Shown here: positions 41,206 to 52,600 of the stretch, one piece after another
Layout of the letters: every line of letters starts with the position of its first letter
How positions within the stretch are numbered: position 1 is the stretch's first letter
Assembly: GCA_950022655.1 (NCBI GenBank)
Contig: OX465581.1
Location: 26,693,300 to 26,757,299 of the forward strand
Direction: 5' to 3'
Source: Alentia gelatinosa
Lineage: Eukaryota > Annelida > Polychaeta > Phyllodocida > Polynoidae
Length of the DNA: 64,000 nt
Program-made: the position numbers and the translations under genes
Notes under the pieces: generated by a model
Told to the model about the DNA's origin: nothing
The model's database searches: none
What the model saw: the letters and a program-made list of their open reading frames with translations, nothing else

Positions 41206-42601
41206 AGGGACCTGTTTCACTAGTCTTGTGACATGTCTGTGACACCATACAGACATTGGGGTTGTCTAGTTTCGTGACAACACAAGTAGCTGCCCTAAGG
41301 AAAAGACAGACCCTAAACATAAGAATTAGACAAATCTACACATCATGGACCTGTTTCACTAGTTTCGTGACAAAAGTGTCAGACAGACATGAAAAGCGGC
41401 ACCAACAGTGCAAGCAAGAAAGGATAAAACGAAGTCTAATGTCTAGTTCTTATGAAACCGGACACACCATCTAGACGCCATCTAGATACAGTAAAACCCC
41501 TCTTAAGGGAACACCCTCCGTTCCGGGCCAAGTGTCCCCTTAAGCGGGGTGTCCCCTTAAGCGGGGTGTCCCCTTAAGCGGGGTTTTCAGTATGCCAGTG
41601 GTTATACAATAGAGAATACCTACATAAATGAAGGAAACGATGGTTATTAGGTTAAAAGGTTTATTAATAAATAAGCAAATAAATATAAATTATACAATAT
41701 AAATGAATATAAATGAATATAAATGAATATATATAAATGAATATAAATGTACAAAAAATTAGAAATAAATAGATAAAAGAGGTTGAAGATGGATATGCCT
41801 CCCTTGTGAAATTTGCTCCTTTGTACACCCTCCTTTGTACACCCCCGTTCAATGTACCCAACCCCCCGCCCCCCCCCCCCCCCCCGAAGTCAGCAGCCCT
41901 ATGACCGTGAGCCGCCGTGAGCCGTCGTGAGCCGCCCAGAACCGCGACGGCTCACTGAATACCGCACCTTCAAAGCTCCCATCCCGCCCTGTGTCGCCCA
42001 CCGCTAACCTGTAAGCGGACCTCTAACCCCCTACCTTCAACAAGTGCGAAAGTCGCTCATTTTTTAAATAATTTTTTTAAAGATAAACAATTCTGTAGTT
42101 GTCAAACTCTGTGTATATGATAATGGGATGGGATGATATGATCATAAACCCTTACATCGAAATACAATCCAGATATCCAGTAAGTAAGAAAACCTTGTCC
42201 TTCAACTTTGGGTGGATTATTTAGAGTAGTAGTTCTTTCTTAATGGCCCATTTAAATGACATTTTGGTAGGTAAAATCTGTATCTCTGTTTTAAGACTAT
42301 TCCATAATTTTGAACCTCTGAAATCCACTCACTGTCGCCCGCCCAGAGCCGCTAGAGATGCGGTTATTACCCTGAAAAACACACTCCGGCCGCCTGGGCC
42401 CGCACGAGAAGGATTTTCAGTGTTTTTGATATGATGTCCCTAAAGCGGGGTGTCCCCTTAAGCGGGGTTAAAATAAACTCTTAATAGAGGGAAAAATTTC
42501 CGTTCCGAGCAAATTGTCCCCTGAAGCGGGGTGTCTCCTTAAGCGGGGTGTCCCGGAAGAGGGGTTTTACTGTATGTCACAAACTAGTGAAACAGGTCCC
42601 T
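41206..42601. mobile_element. element with AGGGACCTGTTTCACTAG inverted ends, host of a nested insertion
   Basis: 41206-41234 and 42574-42601 are reverse complements except for one extra base. Between them lies the 1,084-bp CAGTAAAACCCC element. A further partial copy of the end motif (GGACCTGTTTCACTAGT) is at 41347. Target duplication not resolved. Confidence 0.6.
41489..42572. mobile_element. Tc1/mariner-superfamily (pogo/Tigger-like) nonautonomous element, long copy
   Basis: Ends are CAGTAAAACCCCTCTTAAGG and its complement (CAGTAAAACCCCTCTTCCGG read inward), flanked by TA on both sides (41487-41488, 42573-42574). Subterminal GTCCCCTTAAGCGGGGT units repeat several times. TA duplication plus CAGTA-type ends fit pogo/Tigger-like elements. 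No transposase frame seen. A C17 run lies inside at 41869-41885. Confidence 0.75.
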
Positions 42602-42602
42602 G

Positions 42603-43569
42603 GCTGCAGGTGGCCTTCCCATAGAAGGTAGCATGGTGATTTAGTTTTTTTTTTTTTTAGCATTTCTCATTCTTACATGTTCCCAACTATCAGAATCCAG
42701 AATTATTTGAAGATAGCAATAGAACATCAGTGTCATATAGCCACAAAGTCAAAATATTGCAGTTTCCCTTTGACACCAATAGTTAAGCACCTATCTTTTC
42801 AGATGGCCTTCCCATCGAAGTTAGCATGGTGACATGCCTTTATTTTTGCATTTCCTATTTGCTGATATACGAAACTCATATTATCCAGAGTTATTTGCAA
42901 AAATCAATGGAATTTAGAAATCACCCAACTACCAGCATTTGTCTTTATGAACAGGGGTGCCCCCCCCCCCCCCCTATTTAAAAAATCTAATATTTCAAAG
43001 TCTAAATATACTTGGCTAATTGAGCGATATGACAAATTAATTATGAATTCTTTGCCGTGATTTGAGATATTCGCAATCAGACGCAAAATAATTGAATTGA
43101 ATTAAATGTCCCAGTAACTCAGAATTAGGGTGTAAAACGATTTGCCATACATAAAATTTTGAGCGGGATTTATCGAAATACCTCTGTTAAAATAAAATAA
43201 TTTCGTGTGTTCATTAACGCTACTGCACCAGTAGAAATCATATACTATCCTTATGAAACGGACTGTAGCTTATCTAGAACGACATTTTCATAAAAGTTTC
43301 GTCCACTGGCATGTGATAACCAGTCCGAATGACTCATTCAATGCCTCTATTAAAACATCGACTCTTCTGAAAATTCTGTGAATAACAACAGAGAACTGTA
43401 TGACCTCATATTTGCATATGTACAAGTTCCTTCGAGAAGTAAACTCAATAAGTAGAAGGAAGGAATTAAAAACAAAATTTGAAAATTGCAGATTGGCTTA
43501 GCAGAATATAAATGCTCAGACTGCTATTTATTTTCAGAAAGTACCTTATACCGTTCCGGACAATAGATC
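42603..43569. other. diverged tandem copies and intergenic sequence
   Basis: The block GGTGGCCTTCCCATAGAAGG at about 42608 recurs at about 42803 with similar following sequence (ATTTGAA/CAAATA… pattern), suggesting an old ~190-bp duplication. A C15 run lies at 42960-42974. Nothing recognised further right. Confidence 0.45.
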
Positions 43570-43597
43570 GTCACATGACCTATCTGCCGCCATTTCC
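43570..43597 (+). promoter_or_regulatory. RYBP/YAF2 candidate core promoter: M-box/E-box and YY1-like site
   Basis: GTCACATGAC at 43570-43579 is an E-box of MITF/USF type, and GCCGCCATTTCC at 43586-43597 is a YY1-type element. They sit 65-90 bp upstream of the ATG at 43662, the usual place for a start-site YY1 motif. Confidence 0.5.
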
Positions 43598-43661
43598 TCA
43601 CTCGCTCGGAGTGTAGGTGCAAGCGGTGCATTAACCGGAATATATATCGTTACCCAAGTCC

Positions 43662-43678
43662 ATGGACGACAAACGAAG
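43662..43678 (+). CDS. RYBP: RYBP/YAF2 exon 1 (start)
   Basis: 17 coding nt, ATG GAC GAC AAA CGA AG, before donor GTAAGG. A very short first coding exon encoding M-(G/D)-DK also starts vertebrate RYBP/YAF2. Phase 2 matches exon 2. Confidence 0.85.
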
Positions 43679-46600
43679 GTAAGGATAAGGGTTTGGTGAT
43701 GTAAATGTACATTAGATGTGTATATGACATCTGTTAATTGTATGGTTACGGCAGATCGTAAAATTTCCTAGACAATAGCGATCAGATGGCTCAACTTTCA
43801 CATGTCAACAAGCAACAAAACTTGCCTCGACCCTATGCCCAGCCTGTCAAAACACACACAACAAGAACTTGTGCCTAAACCTTCCCGCATGGCAAATTTT
43901 ATAAGGACGATTATCTGTCTTATCCATTTATGTATCATATTAAGTCGAGAATATGCCATCAAGAATAAACCCAAATATGATATCAGTGATTTGATTAGTG
44001 CTAGTTAGCCCTTGGTTGCGGCCCGGGGGCCCTTGACTTGAAGCCCGATCACTGACTGGCACGTTGATCATTGTTATTGTTCCAGTGCATGGCGTACTAG
44101 TAAATCTTGGCGTCTTCAGTCGTGATTTCACTCGTAGCCGCCAACTATTTGACGAGAAGATGGAAAAGAGGTACAATATAAATATTATTTTAAACGTTAT
44201 GTCAATATCTACTAGATCTAGTCTTCGTATTGGGAACTGGCAGATGTATCATGTAGTACTAGGTCTTGTAGTACTAGCAGTAGGCTCTAATCTGTAATCA
44301 GTAGGAGTAGGTACGAGTCATAGTCGAACTACTACCTTGTTCTTCGATTGACTAGTCGTACCACAAGCAAAATAATTGCATTATACAATACTAACTTATA
44401 AATAGTATTAACACTGTGGCTTACCGATATTAATACAACTTACATTGTTACAAGTAAAAGAATGGTACCGGTATTTGTAGTTTAACATAACTTCTTTAGT
44501 AACGTTGTCGTTGTATACATATATATATATGTTGTTAGGTTCTGATGTATTATACAGAAACAGGGTTATTGTGGCTGTACGTGATAAATACGTATTAAAA
44601 TTGGCGATAAACCGAACCACTGGGTGTGTCAAGGGTGTCAATATTGACCTAATTACTCACCGCCTATCACACTTTGATGAGTAATTAGATTCAATCTTTC
44701 ATCGAGACAAAGAGCGTTATGCAAATACATTCTACACAAAAAATGTGAAATGCGTAAAATTTTCATGGAATAAAAAATATATATAAGTCATTGCTTTTGA
44801 TACATATGTATTGCATTATGTATCTAATACATGGTTGCGGTGACTGCTCTTGGTCTTCTAGATAGATTGGAAGACCTTGAAATTAAAGAGACAACTTTCT
44901 CTGAAGGAATACTAACTTCATTCTTCGTTCAATATAATAGTTGTATTCTATTTAAGGATAGGAACTTCATGACGTACATAGAGTAAAAGGTTACATGTGA
45001 GTTATAAGAATATCGATACCATTGTTTGTGGTTAAGTTATCCATTCATATTTGACATGATATATTGGTCGAACCAGATATATTGATGCTGGCAACTTAAA
45101 TTAGCCATTGTAATAGTAAATGGTGTAAAGCATATCAAGTGCCAAAGTAGGAACGAAGAATGGTACGCATGAATCATACAAACAAGTCAGTATACGATGT
45201 ACTCATTTCGTTTCTTCTTTTCAAGGTCTAAAAGAGCAAAAGCCCTTGACTCAGAAGGGAGCTGGGACTGTTCAGTATGTACGTACAAAAACTCACAGGA
45301 AGCATTCAAATGTGAAATGTGCGATGTACGCAAAGGTACATCCACAAGGTAAGTTAATTTTTAAATTTTGGCTCATTGGCATGTAATACAAATGTATTCA
45401 AGTGAAAAAACACCCTTCATTACACCGAATGTATTATTACAGACTTTTTCTTCAAAAATCTTAGTACGGTAATTTTATCAATATGATAGGTTACCTTAAG
45501 AGCCAGGGGTGCCAGTTTAACATGTTTCCTTTGAAATCCATGTTTTCGTTTTCAGTGAATAAAAGGTCTTTTTCCCTGAATTATATTGGCATGAAAATTC
45601 TAAATTACTCAAGTCAGCTAAAGTTCTTGTTTCCAACACTGAACACCCCCACATATCCATGTAAAAATTGAAAGCCCTTCCCTGATGCCTTGAAACCCCC
45701 ACTCACTGAGCCTACCCCCACATACCCTCAGCCTTACCCCGTTGCCATTTTCAAGGTTCTCCCAGTCTCATGTGAGCAGTAATTCAATGGTGAAACAAGG
45801 ATTGAAAACAGACAATGGCTCTGATTAGTCAAACTTCAGTGACAAGTTCTATTCGATTGTAGACCCAACTAAACCCCACATCGCGTGTAAAATATGTGTA
45901 CTCAAGTGGAGTCCCCCAGGGCAAATATCTACCTCTGCTTCGCCAGAGGGCCAGGTGGATCTAGCCGACAAGGTTCTCCTTAATCTGGATAGTTACTCTC
46001 TTGGTAAAGAAGGGTCTGGCTACTCTGCGATCCTGGATTCCCCAGGAAAGCACTCCCAGATGGGTAAACGATCCCGAGTGGATCAGGTCCGGATGGGCTA
46101 TTCATTCAGTTTCACATTAGGTGTGATGGCCTGCCCCTGGTTTCTCATGTATTAACGGGCTCAGATCTTACATGGGGATCACCCACATCCAAGTCTGGGG
46201 TGTAGAGGGTGACCTGACTTGTCTTTGGACACAGGTGCTACTTTTTCCTATGGGGCCCATATGGGTCACCGGGGGAGATAGTACTGGTGGTGAAATAGGC
46301 AGGAAGAATAGATGGTCCCAAGTTTGGCACTGGGAAACCACCCCGGTGGATTCCTAAGTCATGACTTGGGTTTTTGGTTAGTATTGACTAAGTCAAGAAA
46401 GCTCTGGACAGTAGAAATCCTTTAAACTGTGAGCACCAAGCTGACTAACTGGTCCACCAGTGGTTGGTGAGTTGAGCATGTCTAAAGATATACATGCTAA
46501 GGGGGGCTGTGTAGTGGACCCATGGTGGATGGCTACTGGCCGCTGTGTGAAGTGCTGGGTGTACTAAGTATATGCTGAGCGTGCTTTTTTTGACAGAGTG

Positions 46601-49600
46601 TTAGAACCAGTCCAACTGGGGTATCTGGCCATCTGGCAGGTACCCAGAGTATAGGCTGGTTCTGTAGTAGTGGGAAAGGTCCCAGCAAAGCCGACTGATC
46701 AGCTGGCTACCAGACTCACACAGACAAACCAGTGGGAACCCAGTAGGGTTCTGCACATGCCAAGTGAGGCCAAGCAGGTGTATATAAGAAGCCTGCTCAG
46801 CTCAGTTGGACACACTGGGGGTGGAGGGACTGTGTGCGGTCCCTCTACAGGGCTCTGTCTCTGTTCCCTGCCAAGGGTGGTATACCTTGTGGTCCTCCCT
46901 TCAGATATACTCCTGGATCCCGGGTATCAGTAGGGCTGTGAGACTTTCGGTCTTCCCTGTGTGATCCCGCTTAGATGGCCGTGGTAAAACACAGCTGTGG
47001 GTTTGGGGGTGGGACCAGCTCTGGGATGGCATTCTGGAACAGAACTGTAGTGGTGCTCAGGAGTAGCCTCGGCTGTCACTGACACCACACAAAATAAGCG
47101 GGGTGCGGGCATCAAACGCTGAATTGAATGGATTTTAGATTTTTCGTACCCCTATACATACGACTAAATTACAGAAGCATACTGTCGTATCATTAAAGAA
47201 AAAATCAAGTTATTTACTAAAATCCAGTTATGAGTAGGCATATATTCTCATCTTGTACTCTCGGTTTGTGCTACAGTTAGTGGAGCAAGCTGCGAAGAAA
47301 ATCTGTAGTCACTGCATTGGTCGTTTGGTCCGTTTCACGAGAGGATATAGTCCACGCTAGTTAGACTGCATTTGTTTAAATTCAAATGTTTCTAGGTACA
47401 CAAATAGCTTAGTAGCTATTCAATGGTTCTACTACAGTAACTACAAATTACGAGTTTTTGGCTTAGGCGTCTGTAACGAAAACTCGATCTGCTGCGCATC
47501 AGATAGTCAGGACTGATAGGCCACTCAAAAAATAAAAGTTGTTTCTCATCACTAAGCTATGGAAAATATGACGAGCGCTTTTTTTCTTTTTTTTCTTCTT
47601 TTTTTGCTGGATTAAATACTTTGGCCCGGAACGAAGGGTGTCCACTCTCATAGAGTTTTCAGATTCTTAGTGGTTATACGGTGCAGAATTCACTATTACG
47701 TGTATTCCTGTACTATACATCTCTGTTAGCACAGAGAAACTATACAAATAACATGGGTTCGGTGGTAGACCATTAATTGTATAAATGACGAGCCTTAACC
47801 AAAAATAAAAAATTAAATCCACTCAGCCTGCAGCTGCCCCCCTACACACCCTAGGCATGCCTAGGTCCGTGCTATAACCTCCATGCTCTACACACTGCTA
47901 TTGTCTCACCTGTGTAGGTGAGAATCACTGTATACACAGGCTTCTCTGTCAGAGATAAGGCAGGTCATTGCTGATACACACACCAAAACATGCGCCTAAC
48001 TGGTGCGAACAGCAGCCTATGCAGGTTGACAGTCTACTGCTTATGCAGAGTATCTGCTTACGCAGAGTGACCGCTTATGCGGAGTGTCCATTAGGTAGGG
48101 TTCTACTGTACTTATGTAGGTCCTATCTTGCCCTTTCACTCTAAACTCCTAGATTATCACTCATATTACAGTTGTGGGAATACATAGATACACATGATAT
48201 CATGCTGAATGCATCCCTGACATCTGGAACCTTAATTTGATACTAAATACACATATCTTTCATAATTTCTATCAAGGTTCATCTTATCAAAAAACATTCT
48301 AAGTTTCTTAGTGGCCTTAGTATGGGGCTTTGGACAGATATATATATTGTAACGTCAATAAAGAGACTGAGGCCAGATACGGTGCACAAGCATAGATGAG
48401 TATTGTATTCAAGGAAGCACCTTAGTATATTTATTTGGCTCAGATAGGTAACCCCTGGAGCATAGCGTCGATGTCAATAATAGAACTATAATTATTAGCA
48501 GGTGGACGGTTGGTCTTTAGGTTATGGCTATAGCCTACTGTAGTACAACTGCTTGTAGAGTCACTAAGTGACCTGACCACATTTTTGCCTTTTATAGCTA
48601 ACTAAGTACAGATAGGAATATAATTTCTGTTTTGGACAGAAGGTTTTATGGTGTTACAATGCCTTACAGTTTTGATATTTAGTATTTTGGTATGGATTTT
48701 AAAAAAATAGTGAATTCAGTTTGGGGGTGGGGACTTCTGTAGTCACAGGTCCATTTTTAAGAACTCTTTTATACACATATTTCTACCCCTTAAACTTGTT
48801 CAATCATAATATAATATGCCTCATTTGAAAGAGAATAAAAAAACAGTAGGTGCTAGGCAGTGGAATTTTCTAGGTGGATTCTATATTTATAGATATTCGA
48901 GTATTTGTTAAAAGTAGGGGGGGGGGGGGGGGGTCAGTGAAATGGGCATACTCAAACACATGTTTACTCAATATTGATTTACATTTAGCATTAGTGTAAC
49001 ATTTACCATCTCCATATGTGGCACTGACAATTGCTTACACCCTAGAAAGTGTCATCATTAAGGTGAAATGTATATTTGATGTGCTATTCATGTATTTTTG
49101 CCAAATCTCATAATGGGAGGGGGGGGGGAGGCAGAAGGTGTATGAGAAGATATTGTATTCATCATATTTACACAAACAGAAGTCAAAATGGTTCATAACT
49201 TTATTTTAGGAATGAGTCAAGACCCAGTCAAATGATATTGTTTTGTAAAATCATTTGTAATGTCATTTACCACCAGATATTGGCTTGACCTACTTTATTG
49301 GTGTACATAGGAATAGAGTTTTTCTCCCCAGTTTGAGCCACATGGTCAGAGGGAAGGTCTGTGTGCACTCATCCCTGAAGGTGAAACTGAATAACGTTTC
49401 CTATGTACATGTGTACTCAGGTAATTCTTGATTGGCAATTGAATCCCCTACAGGTAGCTAAATATAAGTGTGCATTGACCCATGAACTGCTGAGTAGCTC
49501 CCTCCCTCCCTCCCTCCCTCCCTCCCTCCCTCCCTCCCTCCCTCCCTCCCTCCCTCCCTCCCTCCCTCCCTCCCTCCCTCCCTCCCTCCCTCCCTCCCTC

Positions 49601-52600
49601 CCTCCCTCCCTCCCTCCCTCCCTCCCTCCCTCCCTCCCTCCCTCCCTCCCTCCCTCCCTCCCTCCCTCCCTCCCTCCCTCCCTCCCTCCCTCCCTCCCTC
49701 CCTCCCTCCCTCCCTCCCTCCCTCCCTCCCTCCCTCCCTCCCTCCCTCCCTCCCTCCCTCCCTCCCTCCCTCCCTCCCTCCCTCCCTCCCTCCCTCTGTA
49801 TTGAGTTTTAAAGGCGTCCACCTGCTCATTTGGTCTTTAAAGGCCAATATTTCTATTTGATAATGCACTCTTAGCTCTTGTTAAGCATAAATGTTTGAGG
49901 AGCAGAGTTCGGCAGCTGAGCTCATCTGTCCACAAGCTCGAAGCCACAAGTGACACACCAGAGCAGTCGCCATCCTTATATAGGATGTCAAGATCATGTG
50001 ACAGCTGTTCACGTGGGGGCCAATACCTCCCCGCAGGATCTCTCCTGACCCGGTCCGGGGGATCCGGGGCGCCTGGTCTGCCATACTCGCTACAATATAT
50101 ATGTAAACAAGAGATTGTTGATTGAAAGACTGGTAAGATACAAAATTATCCATGACTTACAGGTTATCTCTTTCTTTAAAAAAACACCCTACATATATAT
50201 GTATCCCCTGTATTTGTCACTGATCTCTAGATTTCTACAGTGTTAATAGGCTCCTGAGGGAAGTACTTGGCTGTTTTCCTTCAAAGACGTCCCCTCCCAT
50301 GCCCCATCAATTTCTTAGTCTCAATTTACAAGTCTAATAGAACATTTGACATAAAACTACCCAAACAAACCAATCTTAGATTTACACGTGTACTTTTTAG
50401 TGGCCTTCACTTGGGGTTCGATGTAAAGCATCTAATTAAATCTTTTTAATTTACTTAGAACTGCAACTAGTGGTATTGATAGATATATTCACACCGACAG
50501 AAAAACATGTTAATCAATTCAAATTTCAATGGTCAGTTAGCTTCAACATGTTCTACATTGTAATAAGTCAGTACTACAAAGATGAGTCAGTATACTTCAC
50601 AAAGTTTCCAATATGAAATTACCCTTCCAAGAGTCATGTCTATGGGCTGTCCCGTCGATCACGGTCACCTAAAAGCTCATAAATAAGTTTTTACTCTTTA
50701 CCCGATAGATTAGCTAAAGCCATATACAGTAAAACCCCGCTTAAGGGGAGACCCTCCGTTCTGAGCAAAGTGTTCCCTTAAGCGGGGGGGCCCTTAAGCA
50801 GGGTTAGAATAAGCTAGATTATAATTTCTGTTCCGATCAAACTGTCCCCTTAAGCGGGATGTCCCCTTAAACGGGATGTTCCCTTAAGCGAGGTGTCCCA
50901 GAGGCGGGGTTCTACTGTACATGTTGCCTGTTGTATCAGCTCCATGGAAATTCTATTACATTTGAGATGAAGCCAACTAATTAATGCACAAGTGTGATAA
51001 AGCCCCCTGAATTGTCAGGTCCGTCACAGAGCAAATACCATGGTGCATTTTCGATCATGATGTTATCATGTAATATCGTATCTGATGGAAAATGGAATAC
51101 CTTCTTTCGTTGATATTAAGACTATCCTTGGGCACAGACGTCGTGCCCTAGGCTTATTCGAACTCTAAATTCCCTTTAGTTCTGGTAAATACCTTGGGTA
51201 ATTACCTATTCAGTAAAACTACTATTCCCTTTTTTACCAAGATATCTTGCTCGGTTAACTCTGTATTTAGGGCATGACTCTTTGGCCTAGTAAAAACAAA
51301 TAGTAATTCATTTTAAAAGAATATGGTAGACGTTGAGCCTGCAGATGAACGTTAAATATGAAGCAGATGCTGAGGTGTAGGGTTGTTCGCGTAGCCCTTG
51401 CTTTGTGAGAGGCTGAGGCCTGGGAGGCGCGGTGTGACATGCCACCAAGAGATGCTGATGTCAGCCTTGAAGCATGCAGCGTGTCCGTACTGGTAAAACC
51501 CACGAGCATGGAATGTGGGCACCCTGACAAATGGTGTGTTCTGTCTCCAGTCCGCTGGATTTCAGCACTGGACTACAGAGATCTACGCCACCTGTACATC
51601 AAAACATGGAGGTTGCATAATATTTTAATTTGTACATTTGTAATTATTGCCATGTATGTTGACGACATATGGACATAGATGAATTATATGTGCCCATTGA
51701 TGTATGATAGTCCAGCATATCGTATATTATATAGTAGGAACGATGCTTAAAGGTATGCGCGCATAACTGTGGAACCTTCCTTCTGTGGTGGTAAACCCGA
51801 GGAATGCAATCTGCCCCAGATAATACAAACCACAAATATTCATCCATGGATGAGAAAAGTATTGGGATGAACGTAGTTTGACAAATTTTGACGGTTTCTG
51901 CACACATGTGGTTCACCCGCGATCTTCCCGCAGGCTAATCTGGGTCTTTCCCTGTCAACCAGGCGTGTATGTGTATTATGGTTGCTTTTCACCAAGTATT
52001 TTGGGTAATATATTTTTTGTCGGGTCCAGTATAGATAGCGTATAGAGTTGAGCATCCGCGGGCAATGATTGGCAACCGCTTCACATTCAAGTCGGAACCT
52101 GCACTTCCTGTGGTGGAGCTGACGTCATGCACGCCACTTGTTTGCACACTACAAAAACGGCAGTGGGTGGAGTTTGTGTGTGTGTGTGTGTGTGTGAGGG
52201 GGAGGGGGGGTGGGGTGTGTGTTTGCTCTACGTGGAGTGAACGCCTTTTGCCATTGGGGACTAGCTGGTTATCTCGGTTTGCACGCTCTTTTTACTGAGA
52301 AAGATAATACAATGGATGAGTTTTAGATTTTAGGCCTTTTTAAAGTTCATTAAGGTCTGCAATCATTTGGTAATATCCCAGATGTGTTTGATGTAGCTCA
52401 TATACAAATTTGCAAAGAGGTGTCTCATTATAGGCCTATCCTTTTTAGTATAGAATGAGTGATTCTGACTGGAGTATCGCATATTGAGTTAATCTGTATG
52501 TAGTTATCTCTTCAGCCAGTGAATGAACAGATTAAGTGCAACTATGTCTGATATACAAAACAACTGATAAGAATCAAATTGTTATCTCTATGGATAGTTT

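Noticed and set aside
49403..49868. 133-136-codon frames of SLPP or GREG repeats
   Set aside because: All are readings of the (CCCT)n array; every frame stays open by periodicity.
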